From the NCBI GenBank assembly GCA_020744425.1, contig JAGMUV010000003.1, positions 2,728,001-2,792,000 on the forward strand: a stretch of 64,000 nt of DNA, read 5' to 3'. Each line of letters starts with the position of its first letter. Position 1 is the stretch's first letter. A program made the translations under genes and the position numbers. The notes under the pieces were generated by a model. It did not search any database. It saw nothing but the letters and a program-made list of their open reading frames with translations, and was not told the DNA's origin. This DNA comes from Dactylonectria macrodidyma. Taxonomy: Eukaryota; Ascomycota; Sordariomycetes; Hypocreales; Nectriaceae. Shown in pieces: positions 43,445-54,801 of the stretch.

Positions 43445-45185
43445 TCAATCATCCAGCCAACCCAAAGATTTGTCTGCTTCCGCTTGTTTCCATTCTTCTT
43501 CCGTTTTGTGGAGCCACTGCGAAAGACCCGTAAACGCAGCCCAGATATCCCCTGAAATGCTCAAGTGGATGAATTCAACGCCCAGGAAGTTTAAGATGGC
43601 GGTCATGCTGAGCCCACTCAAGAGGTTGACGTTGCAAATGTCGCCGTATGGAAGGCCCTCCCTCAAACAATACGTTCGTGCAAGGAGGCGTAACGCCGTA
43701 GCCTCGTACGGCGCCATCAAAATTCTCGCAACCGCGTCCGTAAAGATGTGCGAGGCCATTAGTGGCGAAAGGCGTGTAAGCATTGTATCCAGGTAGAGAG
43801 GCTGAGCATTGGCCGCGGCATTGGCGTCGGACGCGACACTAGGACGGAGTTCTGCGGACCAGAGACCCGCGGGGGCTTCGGTTGATTCACTTGCCTCGAC
43901 ATCAAATGAGATGAGAGTTGCACTGACGCCCTCCATTTCCTCTTCGTCACTAGCGTAGTCGTCGCCTCTGACCGAGAAAGTACTTTGACGTCGAACAGCT
44001 TCGACCGGGGTGTCAGGCAGCTGACCATCAACCGCTCTTAGAGGGGAAACATCTTCCTCCGCCTCTCGGTTCTGGTGTGCTTCGGACCTTCTCCTCCTGG
44101 GTGGCTCGTTCGTCGGCCGCCATGAGGTCGGGGGCGGAGGTGGAGGTATTCGTCGTCCAGCAAAGCCAGTGTTGGGCAGATGTGAAAGAATCTCGTTCCA
44201 GATCTTAGGCTTCCAGTCACGCACCATCCGTTGTGTCATAACCCACACGAGAAACGGTGCGGCAGAAATAAAGAGTCCTCCCACCCATTGCATCAGAGCA
44301 TGGGGGGTGAAGCCTTGGATCGGAGGCGGAGCGGGGATTGGTGATGTCTTAGTGAAGGGGATAAAATACGATGGCCCAGGGAACCATTGATTACATTGCC
44401 TACTCGGAACAAGGCCCAGTCTCTGGAGAGCAACATACAGCTCGAGGTGAACTCTGAGATAGGACCAAATCTCGTGGACGCTTATTTTGTTAGTCGTGGA
44501 CCTAAAGTGTCATAATCAGGCATGCTTACAATCTGCGTGCAAAGATGCGATCGGTGCGACCGTTCCAGAGGCTGATGACGAAGCGTTCAGCATACTTGGT
44601 GAGCAAGCTCGCTGGCGCGCCAGGGAGGATGTCCCGGAAGAACGAAAAATCTTTCCTTGTCGCCTGGTACAGGTCCCAAAAGGGGATTTGTGAGTAGCGT
44701 TTGTAAATCTTAGTTGGTTAGTTTCGCAGCATTCTGACGCGATTCCCAGGCTTAGTTAAGTCTTACCAAGATCCTTTGGCGGGCTCCATGGAGCCCAAAA
44801 ATACCTACCGCTTCAATGCATCGATGGGCAGAGGAAGCAATCTTGATTCCGATAGAGTCTTCGTAGGCTTCATGGCGGCGTTGTGATTCGGCCTCGGGGC
44901 CGAGATTCGGGTTTTCTTGTTCTGCGACGCCGATCACGAGCATCACTTCGTTATGAGATCGGACAATGTCCCGATTAATCCGCTTGGTTTCAGGGTTAAC
45001 TGGGCGACCTCTGTGATCGAATTGCTGTGTTGTTTCCCCAGTTCCCTCCGTTTCTCGAACCCATTCTACCTCGTCATCATATGGAGAGCGACCCTAGCAA
45101 GTGGTGAATTAGGAGGCCAAATTCCATAACAGCACGACGAGTCACTCACAAGCGCTTGGGCCGTCAAAGGACCTTGCATGCCCAT
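43445..45185 (-). CDS. Conserved-looking membrane protein of unknown function (525 aa)
   Basis: Four exons on the minus strand: 45185-45150, 45093-44767, 44708-44530 and 44480-43445. Introns are 56, 58 and 49 bp, each with a CTAAC- or GCTAG-type acceptor region. The start MGMQGPLTAQAL is a 12-codon exon; a second ATG lies two codons later. Residues 15-120 are hydrophilic (DDEVEWVRETEG, FDHRGRPVNPETKRINRD). Residues 120-240 hold aromatic, structured segments (IYKRYSQIPFWDLYQ, VHEIWSYLRVHLELYV). A transmembrane helix follows at about 243-262 (WVGGLFISAAPFLVWVMTQR), then a Pro/Arg/Glu-rich linker. The C-terminal domain has two more hydrophobic helices (LSGLSMTAILNFLGVEF). I do not recognise a family; it reads like an organelle-membrane protein. 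It diverges from UTP13 across 288 bp. Confidence 0.75.
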
Positions 45186-45473
45186 GATGCAAGTTCTATG
45201 CGGCGCATCAGCCGCAAATTTTTATAATGAGCAGAACAGAGGTTTTTAAGCGCTGTTCGAGGGAGGATAGATGAAGTACGTGGTGCTCTCAAGATGTCAT
45301 GATTGGGTTTGGAGTACGAGGCGTGAGGCTGGCAAGGTAGACTAAATGATGTGTGGCTGATGTGTGGCTAGTGCTTCGCGCGCTATGCTATGCGCCACAT
45401 CCATGATCGCCCAAAGAAAATTTCGTGACCACCCATGATAGACTCAAGTTTCCTACATCAAAGCAGCTTCACC
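45186..45473. promoter_or_regulatory. Short divergent promoter between the 525-aa membrane gene and UTP13
   Basis: Only 288 bp separate the two start codons, so both core promoters must lie here. A tandem TGATGTGTGGCT repeat occurs at about 45348-45372. No TATA box stands out. Confidence 0.5.
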
Positions 45474-48315
45474 ATGGCGAATAAACAGCCACTAAAAACG
45501 ACGTTCGACGTAGGCCATGTTATTCGGCCCATATTCACGGGAGGCTCTGCTGCTTTAGACAATGGCGCCCGTATCCTTGCAACTGTCCTCGGAGAGGACG
45601 CCGTTCTCACCGACCCATCCAACGGCAAGCACCTGGCTCAGATCGAGGGTGTAAGAGATCATGCTCCAGAATCGAAATCACGCAATGACTAATGCTTATT
45701 AGGACGGAGAGCTCATTTCCACATTGACTTGTAAGCTGGTCCTGCCATACTTCTCGTTGGATTGAGTTGACCATTCAACAGTGACGCCCTCTGGATCCCA
45801 TCTCATTATCTGCAGCCGTAGTCTATCCATGCGAGTTTTTGCGTTGAAGCGATCAGAGGAGTATGGCTCTATTGAGCCTTCTCTCATCAGAACACTGAAG
45901 CCTCATGGGACACCTGTCGTTGTCCTCGCTGTTGACCGTACCAGCACTTTGCTGGCCACCGGAGGCACAGACGGCGCCATCAAAGTCTGGGACATTGCAG
46001 GAGGATATGTCACACACACCTTCCGCGGACCTTCAGTACTCGTTTCAGCGCTCCACTTCTTCGAAGTCGCCGCTCGCTCGAAGGATGCCGCTCAGTCACG
46101 CAAAGGGAAGAAGGCCTCAAAGCGCCAGAACGACTCGGATGAGGATGAGGATGAGGATGATGAGGGTGCGAGCACGACGAACTTCAGACTTGCCTCTGGT
46201 AGCCAGGACGGCAAAGTGCGGGTTTGGGACTTGCACAAGCGCAGCTGCATCGCCAACCTCGACTCTCACGTCTCCGACGTGCAAGGACTGGATTTCTCGC
46301 CTGAGCAACACGCTCTTGTAACTGCCGGTCGTGACAAGACTTTGATCTGGTGGGACACCAAGTCCTGGAAGATCCGAAAAATTGTCCCTTGCCTGGAACT
46401 CGTGGAGGCAGCTGGATTTGTCGAGGATGGACAGCTCACCTACTCGGCTGGAGCAAATGGATCCCTGCGCTTCTGGAACACCGACACGGGAGCACAAGTC
46501 TCTCCAGCCGTACCAGCTAAGAGCGAAGAAGAGGGCATTGTCTCTGTCATTTACCGTCCAGGACTTCCTTTCCTTATGTGTGTTCAAGTAGACCACACTT
46601 TGGCTCTGTATCGGGTACCCAAGAAGGACGACACAGCATCGCTCGCGGTACCTGAGCCCTTCCGAAGAATCTCTGGTACTCACGATGAGATTATCGACCT
46701 GGGCTACTTGCTACCAGATCATTCGCTTCTCGCCCTAGCCACTAACTCGGAGGACATCAGGCTGGTATCTGTAACCGAAACGAAGGAAGACAACGCAGAG
46801 GATGCCTGGGGGTCGAGTGCTGCGCCATACTTTGGTCAGGATGTGGCGCTTTTGAAGGGCCACGACGACATTGTGATTTCTTTGGATATTGACTGGTCAG
46901 GTCACTGGATCGCAACCGGTGCTAAGGACAACACTGCCAAGCTCTGGCGTGTCGACCCGGAAAACGATTCCTACATTTGTTGGGCCACTTTCTCGGGTCA
47001 TGCGGAATCCCTAGGAGCCGTCGCACTTCCCAAGTCCGTCCCTGCGGAGTCCTCGGCAGCACGAACAAAGCCCCTTGAAAATCCCCCGGCGTTCCTCATT
47101 ACGGGTTCTCAGGACCAGACTGTCAAGAAGTGGGAAATTCCCCGAAATGCCCAGCACACAGGTCTCAAGACCGGCTCTCGAGCTGTCTTCACCCGAAAAG
47201 CCCACGACAAGGACATCAATGCGCTCAACGTCCACCATTCTAGCCAATTGTTCGCGTCCGCATCTCAGGATAAGACGGTCAAGATCTGGTCCGTTGAGGA
47301 GGGTGAAGTTCAGGGCATTCTGCGCGGCCACAAGCGCGGAGTCTGGTCTGTCCAATTCTCTCCCGCTCAGCTGCCCGCCGTACAAGGCGAAGATGGTCCT
47401 GTCACTGGCAAGGGCGTGGTCCTTACCGGAAGTGGTGACAAGACAATCAAGCTGTGGAATCTTTCTGATTACACCTGTGTCAGAACTTTCGAAGGCCACT
47501 CAAACAGCGTCTTGAAACTCGCTTGGCTCAACACACCCTCAGCCAAGGACCAGTCGAAGAAGCGTGTTCAATTTACCAGCGCTGGCGGAGACGGTCTCGT
47601 CAAGGTCTGGGATGCTAACTCTGGAGAAACCGAGTGTACGCTTGATAACCACGAGGATCGAGTTTGGGCGGTTGCTGTGCACCCGGAGAATAACACCATT
47701 GTTTCTGGCAGTGGTGACTCAACCGTCAGCTTCTGGAAGGACACCACATCTGAGACCCAAGCCGCAGCATCGCAAGCGGCGCTCCAGCTGATTGAGCAGG
47801 AACAGGAGTTACAAAATCACATCCACGCTGGGTCGTACCGCGAAGCCATTACTCTCGCCCTTCAGCTCAACCATCCCGGCCGTCTGTTGAGTCTGTTTAC
47901 TAGCGTCATCACTTCAAGCAGCCCAGATGCCGGGAGTCTCTCAGGACTCAAGGCTGTTGATGAGGTGCTTGGAAATCTTTCGGATGAGCAAATCTTCCTT
48001 CTCCTCCTGCGTCTCCGAGACTGGAACACGAATGCCCGAACGGCACCAGTGGCACAGAGGATCCTGTGGACCATCATCCGAAGCTACCCCGCGTCCAAGT
48101 TCTCAAATCTGTCTGTCAAGGGGGCTAAGGGACAGCAGAGCCTGAAGGACGTATTGCACGCCATACGAGTCTATACTGAGAGACACTACAAGCGGACCGA
48201 AGAGCTTGTTGATGAGAGTTATTTGGTGGAATATACCCTGCAGGAGATGGATAGCATTGCGCCCGCGCTAGAGGAGCGGGCCAGCGAGAGTCTTGATGTT
48301 GTCATGGCTGGATAG
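45474..48315 (+). CDS. UTP13: U3 snoRNP / SSU processome WD40 protein Utp13
   Basis: Three exons (45474-45650, a 28-bp micro-exon 45703-45730, and 45782-48315), introns 52 and 51 bp, give 912 aa. Utp13 belongs to the UTP-B/PWP2 module of the small-subunit processome, which processes 18S pre-rRNA in the nucleolus. Two stacked WD40 propellers are visible (for example TGGTDGAIKVWDIAG, SGSQDGKVRVWDL, ATGAKDNTAKLWRVD, FASASQDKTVKIWSVE, TGSGDKTIKLWNL). An acidic insertion (SDEDEDEDDEG) sits in the first propeller. The helical Utp13 C-terminal domain (about 755-895, with LLSLFTSVITSSSPDAG and LVEYTLQEMDSIAPALEER) completes the protein. The micro-exon is needed for the frame: it encodes DGELISTLT. 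Confidence 0.95.
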
Positions 48316-48694
48316 GCGGGACAAAGGACTGATGTTTTCTTGTACTAGATCATGGGATTTTAATCCGAGTAAATGTAGGTATCGGAGCAAAGGACATAGA
48401 CAAAAGACTTCATCTTTTTTTAATCAATTCTGTATTCAATTGGCGAGCCTGTATATTTAACTTAGGTCATGCCATTTTGGTCGGCTGTTCTCTCAGATGC
48501 CAGGCGACAGCCACTAGGTTTCGAGCTCCACTGTCGCATGCTCCGGCAGCTGTGTGTCATGGCCGACGTCAAAATTTAGAGAGACAAGCTTCATCCACTA
48601 ATAAATCCAGCACAACCACTCACCAACTTCATCCCCAAAGCCAGCCTCGTTGTCACTCCGCCACACCCGAGAGATCTAGATACTGCACGCGACC
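48316..48694. other. Short intergenic region between UTP13 and SAD1
   Basis: No gene. An AT-rich part around 48360-48460 probably ends UTP13, and a CA-rich stretch leads to the SAD1 start. Confidence 0.5.
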
Positions 48695-50353
48695 ATGGCC
48701 AAGCGCCAGGCCTCCGAGGCCCTCGACGAGCTTCTCGACATCGCCTCGCCCGCATCCAAGAGGTCGCGATTGGGCGACATCGACTCGCCGCTGGACAGCG
48801 GCCGCCTAGACTCACCCGCGGAGGAGGCAGAGGCTCGGGATCACAACGCTGCGAATGGCGATAGAAATGGCGTGGAGGGGGAAGAGGAAGAGGGTGATGA
48901 TTCTGCGGACGAAGAGATTGCCCCTGCGGCTCCCCTACGGCAAGCAGCGCCGACCGACGGCTACGACGACCTCTATCTCGACACCATCGACCGCAACGTG
49001 CTCGACTTCGACTTCGAGAAGCTCTGCTCCGTGTCCGTCTCCAACATCAACGTCTACGCATGTCTCGTATGCGGCAAGTACTTCCAGGGCCGCGGCACCA
49101 AGTCGCACGCCTACTTCCACTCGCTCGACGAGGACCACCACGTCTTCATCAGCCTCGAGTCCCAGCGTGTCTACGTGCTGCCCGAGGGCTACGAGGTCAA
49201 GAGCCGCGCGCTCGACGACATCAAGTACGTATCGGACCCGCGCTACACCAAGCGGGAGGTGGTGGACATGGACCGCGTCAAGCGCACCAGCTGGACCCTC
49301 GACAACAAGGAGTACACGCCTGGCTTCGTCGGCATGAACAACATCAAGGACAACGACTACCTCAACGTCGTCGTGCAGGCCCTCTCCCACGTTGCCCCAC
49401 TACGCAATTACTTGCTCCTTGAGGACTTCTCGACCAAGACGGAGCTCGTCAAGCGCTGCAGCATCCTAGCCCGCAAGATCTGGAACCCGCGGGCCTTCAA
49501 GGCGCACGTGTCGCCACACGAGCTGCTGCAGGAGATTGCCCTGCGCTCCAACAAGCGTTTCACGCTGCTGGCCCAGTCCGACCCCGTCGAGTTCCTCTCG
49601 TGGTTCCTCAACAACCTCCACCTTGGCCTCGGCGGCTCCAAGACCAAGCCTGGCAGCTCCATGGTCCAGCGTACGTTCCAGGGCAAGCTCAAGGTAGAAT
49701 CGCAAGCCATCACGGCTCGTGCCGACGCTAGCGACCGCCTGCGCTTCGAGGACTCGGCCGAGGTCAAGACGGACATTGTGCGCTTCCTCCTCCTGACCCT
49801 CGACCTGCCCGCCGCGCCGCTCTTCCAAGACGAGCTGGAGAAGAACATCATCCCGCAGGTGCCCCTGACCACCATCCTCACAAAGTACGACGGCCAGCGC
49901 GCCCAGGAGCACCACGTCCAGCGCAAGCGCTATCGCCTGCTGCACCCACTGCCGCCCTATCTCGTCTTCCACGTCAAGCGCTTCTCGCAGAACAAGTTCG
50001 TATCGGAGCGCAACCCCACCATCGTCACCTTCGACGCCCGCAATCTCGACATGTCCCCCTACGTCGAGCCCAACCCCAAGGAGTGGCCGCCGGGCGAGCC
50101 CATCTGGTACGACCTTGTCGCCAACGTCGTCCACGAAGCCGTCCGAGTCCGCGAGGATGTCGTCGACAGCGGCGAGGAGCGCAAGACGTGGAAGGTCCAA
50201 CTCAAGGACAAGGCCACGGGCGAGTGGGTGGTCTGCCAGGATCTTTATGTTGACAAGGTGCAAAGCGAGTTGCTGTACCTGGGCGAGGCGTATCTGCAGA
50301 TATGGGAGCGGAGGAGAGACCTCAAGGGCAAGGGCAAGGCAGGCGCCTCATGA
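48695..50353 (+). CDS. SAD1: U4/U6.U5 tri-snRNP-associated protein Sad1/USP39 (inactive ubiquitin hydrolase fold)
   Basis: A single exon of 552 aa. Sad1/USP39 is needed to assemble or hold the tri-snRNP during pre-mRNA splicing. The acidic, disordered N-terminus (GEEEEGDDSADEE) precedes a ubiquitin-binding ZnF-UBP (Cys-Leu-Val-Cys-Gly near 121-125, then KSHAYFHSLDEDHHVF). A ubiquitin-hydrolase-like fold starts at about 210. The catalytic Cys box, normally Gly-Leu-x-Asn-x-x-Asn-x-Cys, reads GFVGMNNIKDNDYLN with no Cys, as in the family, so it is a pseudo-enzyme. The His-box region (LYLGEAYLQIWERR) is also altered. The coding sequence is markedly GC-rich with C/G third positions compared with UTP13. 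It follows UTP13 in the same direction after 379 bp. Confidence 0.95.
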   Translation: MAKRQASEALDELLDIASPASKRSRLGDIDSPLDSGRLDSPAEEAEARDHNAANGDRNGVEGEEEEGDDSADEEIAPAAPLRQAAPTDGYDDLYLDTIDRNVLDFDFEKLCSVSVSNINVYACLVCGKYFQGRGTKSHAYFHSLDEDHHVFISLESQRVYVLPEGYEVKSRALDDIKYVSDPRYTKREVVDMDRVKRTSWTLDNKEYTPGFVGMNNIKDNDYLNVVVQALSHVAPLRNYLLLEDFSTKTELVKRCSILARKIWNPRAFKAHVSPHELLQEIALRSNKRFTLLAQSDPVEFLSWFLNNLHLGLGGSKTKPGSSMVQRTFQGKLKVESQAITARADASDRLRFEDSAEVKTDIVRFLLLTLDLPAAPLFQDELEKNIIPQVPLTTILTKYDGQRAQEHHVQRKRYRLLHPLPPYLVFHVKRFSQNKFVSERNPTIVTFDARNLDMSPYVEPNPKEWPPGEPIWYDLVANVVHEAVRVREDVVDSGEERKTWKVQLKDKATGEWVVCQDLYVDKVQSELLYLGEAYLQIWERRRDLKGKGKAGAS

Positions 50354-50824
50354 TGGCATTTAATACCTAGACAAAGGGACGACACCAAAATATGTAACAT
50401 CACTTTTTTCATGATCAACGCGTTGCTTTGCTTTGGGGGCGGAAACCCAGCCCGCAAAAAAATATGTTGCCTTGCTTTGCGATTCTTAAAACCTCAAAAC
50501 ACAAAAGCGCTACCTCGCCAGCCATGCTGAACCCGAAGGCAGCTATTGTACACATGATCCATTTCGACAAGACCAAACGCTAGCCCTCATAACCAACTCG
50601 TACCATCCCATCCATTCGTCCCATTGCCCGTCCCATCCCTCAATGAACAACGCATGAGGAGCCCCATCCAAGAACAGTCGTCGTCACCGTGTCAAACAGA
50701 GGGCGAACACATAAAGAAAGATGCAGAACAAAGGAGGTCGACGATTGGGAAATCCCAACCGGGGTGGCCCTGTATACATAAGGTATTATACAGTACATAA
50801 ATCATGGGGGCCCAACGTGGGAGT
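50354..50824. other. Convergent 3' flanks of SAD1 and the eIF4E gene
   Basis: No gene; AT-rich words near 50390-50420 and 50760-50790 may be 3'-end signals. Confidence 0.4.
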
Positions 50825-51973
50825 TTACGGCTGGGACGCCTCCGGGGGTTGCTTCGACGAGCCTCCACCGTGCCGCTTGTCATGGTGGTGATGCTGGCCA
50901 GCCTTTTCGCGGCGCTGCTCTTCGATAGCTGTCCGTTGTTGAATGCTTGAGTCGTGGCTCTTGAATTCAACCCGGGTGTTAGGCGGGAAGTTGAGGACGT
51001 GCTTCATGGTCTCACTGGAGGATATGTCAGTACTGGGTTGATCATTTCACACAAGGAGAAATCAGGGGAAACATACCGGATCTTGATGACACGGCCGCCA
51101 TCCGTCCGAGTCCAGATGCTGAGAATGTCCTCTCCATTCCGCATGCTCAACACGGCGCCACAAACATCCTCACCCGCGTCACCAAATTGGTCGCCAATAA
51201 GGGAGAGCAGCAGGTCCTCCCAGTATCGGTCAGCCACGCCCTTCTTCATGCGAACCACCCACTTGCCACCCTTCTTGTTCACGTCATCCTCCCAAATCGG
51301 GCGGATGTCCTTCTTGAAGAGGTGGTAGTCAGATACCACGGGAAGGGCCGAGGGTCGCTTCAGGTGCGAGTATATCTCCCAAAACTCCTCCGCCGTGTGC
51401 ACGGTGGCAATGCCGTGCAGCGTCTGCTCGTACTCGATGAAGCCGTGGGCCTTGGAGATCGGTGGTCGATACCAGAAGGACCATCCTTCTTTGAGTGGGT
51501 GTGATTGAGGGGCGGCCGACAGAGCCGAGGATTCGGAGATGGATGCCATGCCAGGGGTTTTACCCACTGCCTTTGCAGAGTCCTTCGTCGGCCCAGGCTT
51601 GGCGACTACCGTCCCCATTGCCGAGTCGAATGGGTTGCCAGATGTCTTAGGCGTCTTAGCAGAGCCAAACGACGCGAAGGCTCCCGAGCCTAGGCCGAAG
51701 GCACTGGATGCGCCGCTGGTCGGGGATACCAGGGCGCTCCCGGGCGCTGAGGCATTGAACGGGTTGGATTTCCCTATGGATGGGTCGCCACCTTGGCGCT
51801 TCGAGAAGGAGGCATTGCGATTGAAGGAATCACCGTTGGAGGCTTGACCGGGCGTCGAGAGGGAGAGCTTGCCGTTGCTAGAGAGGGAAACGTGTTGGTT
51901 GAGCTGGACTTTACTATTTGGTGGCAGGTGAGGGAGAGACTTACTTTGTGCGGCGGGTCCATAGGTTATCCAT
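50825..51973 (-). CDS. eIF4E-family cap-binding protein with long N-terminal extension
   Basis: Three exons on the minus strand: a 29-bp first exon 51973-51945, then 51877-51077 and 51014-50825. Introns are 67 and 62 bp, giving 339 aa. The micro-exon encodes MDNLWTRRT and joins in phase 2 to Asn-Gly-Lys-Leu-Ser. Residues 10-125 are Ser/Gly/Ala-rich and disordered with two Asn-Pro-Phe motifs. The cap-binding fold starts at about 133 (HPLKEGWSFWYRPP) and includes EEFWEIYSHLKRP, RPIWEDDVNKKGGKWVVRM and RYWEDLLLSLIGDQF. Trp in the ED-x-x-N-x-x-GG-x-W box is a cap-stacking residue. The tail is rich in His, Lys and Gln. The first cap-pocket Trp position is Tyr/Phe-like, which recalls the 4EHP (eIF4E2) class that often represses translation rather than canonical eIF4E; this is inference. 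Confidence 0.88.
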
Positions 51974-54108
51974 CAAGACGGATCGCAACGGGAGTGCCTG
52001 GGAGCGGGAGTCGAGGGCGGGGAGTCGTCACCCGAAGACGTCTGGGAAACGAGGCGCGGAAGAAGAAAGAGGAGAGGACGTAAGCGTAGGGTGATATGAG
52101 CGTATGAGGCGATGCGGCGGCGGAGAGAAGTGCTGGGGTTTGAGGGAGGCTCGTGAAGTGTGACGATGGAGCACTCGGGCGTGGTGGGAGAGTCGACGGA
52201 GCAGTGAGGGGGAGGCGGCGGGCGGCGGGAAGGCGGATGACGAGGTACGGATGCGTTTAAAGATGTTTGTAATTGGAATTCGGTTGAGGATGTTCGGGTA
52301 TCGAGAGTGAATGAGGTGGGCTGGAGTCGTTTTCGGTAGAGATGCGGCGGTGGTGGTGAAGCAGTTGTGAGGCGAGGATGGTGTTTTGGCTGTGGACGAG
52401 GTTCGAAGGGACAAAAGAATTCTGCCCACGTACCTGGAAAAAAAGAGTCGTTGAGGTAAAGTAAAGGTGGTGGAGTCTCTGTGAGGTACTATGGGGGTAC
52501 TGCTACTGCTTCAGGCGTTGTTGGAGGTACAAGTGCGCGACTTGTTAGTTGGAGATCAAAGCCCTGGAAGCGTCCGCAGCCCCCCAAAAAAGCATCAGTC
52601 ACGCCGATGAAGCCAGGTAAGGGCCGAACTGACACCCGCTGTACTTGGCTGTAACCTGTCCCCTCAGTGCCCCCCAAACCTCCTTCGTCAGTGGTCACAG
52701 GCCCAACAATTAGCGCCCTATCGCTTAGGCTCCTGGGGTCTTTGCTGGCGTCTGCAAAGTTCCACAGTGTCAGGCATTGCTTGTTGACAACTTCGTGGTT
52801 GAAGACAAACTTGTTGTCATCGCTGATAAATATCCAATTGAGCGTGTAGCAATCTGGCTTTACGCGGGACGTTTTCGTTGCTACATGGGATTGCGCTTTA
52901 CTAGACCGTCACTCAGGATCCAATCCCAGGACCGGTCTCCCGGGTCCAATCAGGGACCCGCCATGCTCCCGCGACGACATGAAGACAGGATCGTGTGACG
53001 TCCTTGATGGTTCCGACGGGAGTGTCACTCAAATGCCGGTGTACGAGTGCCGTTGCCCTGGGACCAGTGCGAAACTCAAAGCAACGCCCTCTGCATTTCA
53101 GTCATGAGTTCATTTGCGAAAACTCTCCGCGTCAACTCAAAAACCGCGAGTCATTAGCATACCGTTGAGACAAGTTGAGCCGGCGTTATTCTACTACGTA
53201 CCTAGTAGAGGTCGAAAGCTCGGCAGGCGGCAACAGGCCATTGCTGAGATAGCTCCGGCTCCGAGTCAGTGACACGGAGATGGAAGTCCCAGACCCCCAG
53301 CCGAAATGTAAGCCGCCCCACTGGATCCGACGTCTTTCTTGCCCATGGAGCTGGGAGCATTTGCAATGCTTGGCAAATGGCTGATGAACAGTTCCATGCC
53401 CTTCAGCGACTATCGCCTTCAAAGAAGCCAACCAGCTACCAAGAACCGAAAGGGTTAATAAAACTACTAGTGATGAAAGCTCTCGACAGATGTGTCATGG
53501 AATAGATAGGCAGTCAACCCGTAACCATATGTGTCTCGGAAATCCTATGACGAGCATCAAATTGAGAGGTCGCAGCGGCTGGTGTCATGGCACCGTGCAG
53601 GGTCCCAAATCACAACCTCACCAACGTAGTCCGACCACGCTCCGAGAGCCATGATTGTATAGCGAGAGCACGAGAACTGATTCCCTTCTATAATTACGAG
53701 TCCCGTACATATTTTCATGCTTCTTTTCCTCAACCCGTGTGTAAAAACCATCATGAGAGGTCACGCGCGCTTTGATCTCCTCTACCATGAGCTGCTCAAT
53801 TCCCGTGCGGTGTATTAGTGCTGTGTAATACAAAGTACACATAACTAAAATCCAACGTGCATTCGCGAGGAAAGAGACCTTTCGGTACTTGTGGCTGCCT
53901 AATGGAACTCCCCACTTCCACAGCAGCCCACAGGCGGCCCCGCTTCGACAACCTCCCGACCACCTGCTTATCGGTGTTATCGCTCTCATCGCAGAAAAAA
54001 AATTATTGGATCCTGCAAAGCGCCTTTCATCAACCAACCAACCTTTGGCTTCAGTCTCGACTCGTTCCTCTCTCAACAAATCGCGAATCCCCCGCCTACT
54101 CCGTCGCA
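51974..54108. other. Divergent region between the eIF4E gene and LOC1
   Basis: The first 460 bp could be a leader with an intron on the minus strand (donor-like GTACGT at 52433). 52.5-54.0 kb holds only chance frames and one copy of CTACTACGTA at 53191-53200, which is part of a small hairpin (TCTACTA...TAGTAGA). A short leader with a CA-rich tract precedes LOC1. Confidence 0.4.
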
Positions 54109-54801
54109 ATGGCGCCCTCCCGAACGAGCACCGTCAAGAACAAGCATGCCGCCGCTAAGTCGGGCATCGCAAATAGTAAGGCCACCAAGCGTGGTCCTAC
54201 CGATGGCATCGTCAAGTCCAAGTCGTCGGGGGGAAAGAAGGGTACCCTGCCGAACAAGCAAATCAAGGACAAGGGTCGCGATGCCCTCATCAAGAAGCTC
54301 CGTAACCCAAAGAAGCGCTCTTACACCGAGGAGGAGCTCGGCATCCCCAAACTCAACACCATCACCCCCGTCGGCGTCATCAAGCCCAAGGGAAAGAAGA
54401 AGGGCAAGGTCTTTGTCGATGACAGGGTATGCGCAATCGTCCTCTTTCTTCCAGCGAGGCCACGTCCTCCATTGATAAATGAACCACATTGCTAACGCAG
54501 GCTCCAACTACAGGAAGGCATGAACACGATTCTGGCGCTAGTCCAGGCGGAGAAGAACGGCCAGATCGAGTCCAAGATGATCAAGGCGCGCCAGATGGAG
54601 GAGATCCGCGAAGCCCGCAAGCTCGAGGCCGAGAAGAAGGATCAAGAGAGAGATTCGAAGATGGAGTCCGCCAAGGACGCCTTAAGGAAGAAGCGCAAGC
54701 GCAAGTCTGCTGGCGATGCTGAGGACAACCTCAAGGACGTGTCTGCCACAGGCACCAAAGCCGGTAAGCCCAAGAACAAGAAGCGAGTTTCGTTTGCTTG
54801 A
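54109..54801 (+). CDS. LOC1: 60S ribosomal subunit assembly/export protein Loc1
   Basis: Two exons, 54109-54426 and 54514-54801, with an 87-bp intron (GTATGC...TACAG, phase 0), give 201 aa. The proximal acceptor GCTAACGCAG at 54500 would break the frame, so the distal one was used. Loc1 is a small, very basic nucleolar RNA-binding protein needed for 60S assembly and, in yeast, for ASH1 mRNA localisation. Visible features are the Lys/Ser-rich N-terminus, the conserved core [19 protein letters not shown] followed by [12 protein letters not shown], a charged coiled coil ([19 protein letters not shown]) and a Lys/Arg C-terminus ending KKRVSFA. Another ribosome-biogenesis gene, UTP13, lies 6 kb away. 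Confidence 0.9.

Noticed and set aside
46117..46683. 188-codon minus-strand frame inside UTP13
   Set aside because: Antisense shadow of the WD40 coding exon.
49466..50263. 265-codon minus-strand frame inside SAD1
   Set aside because: Antisense shadow caused by strong C/G third-position bias in SAD1.
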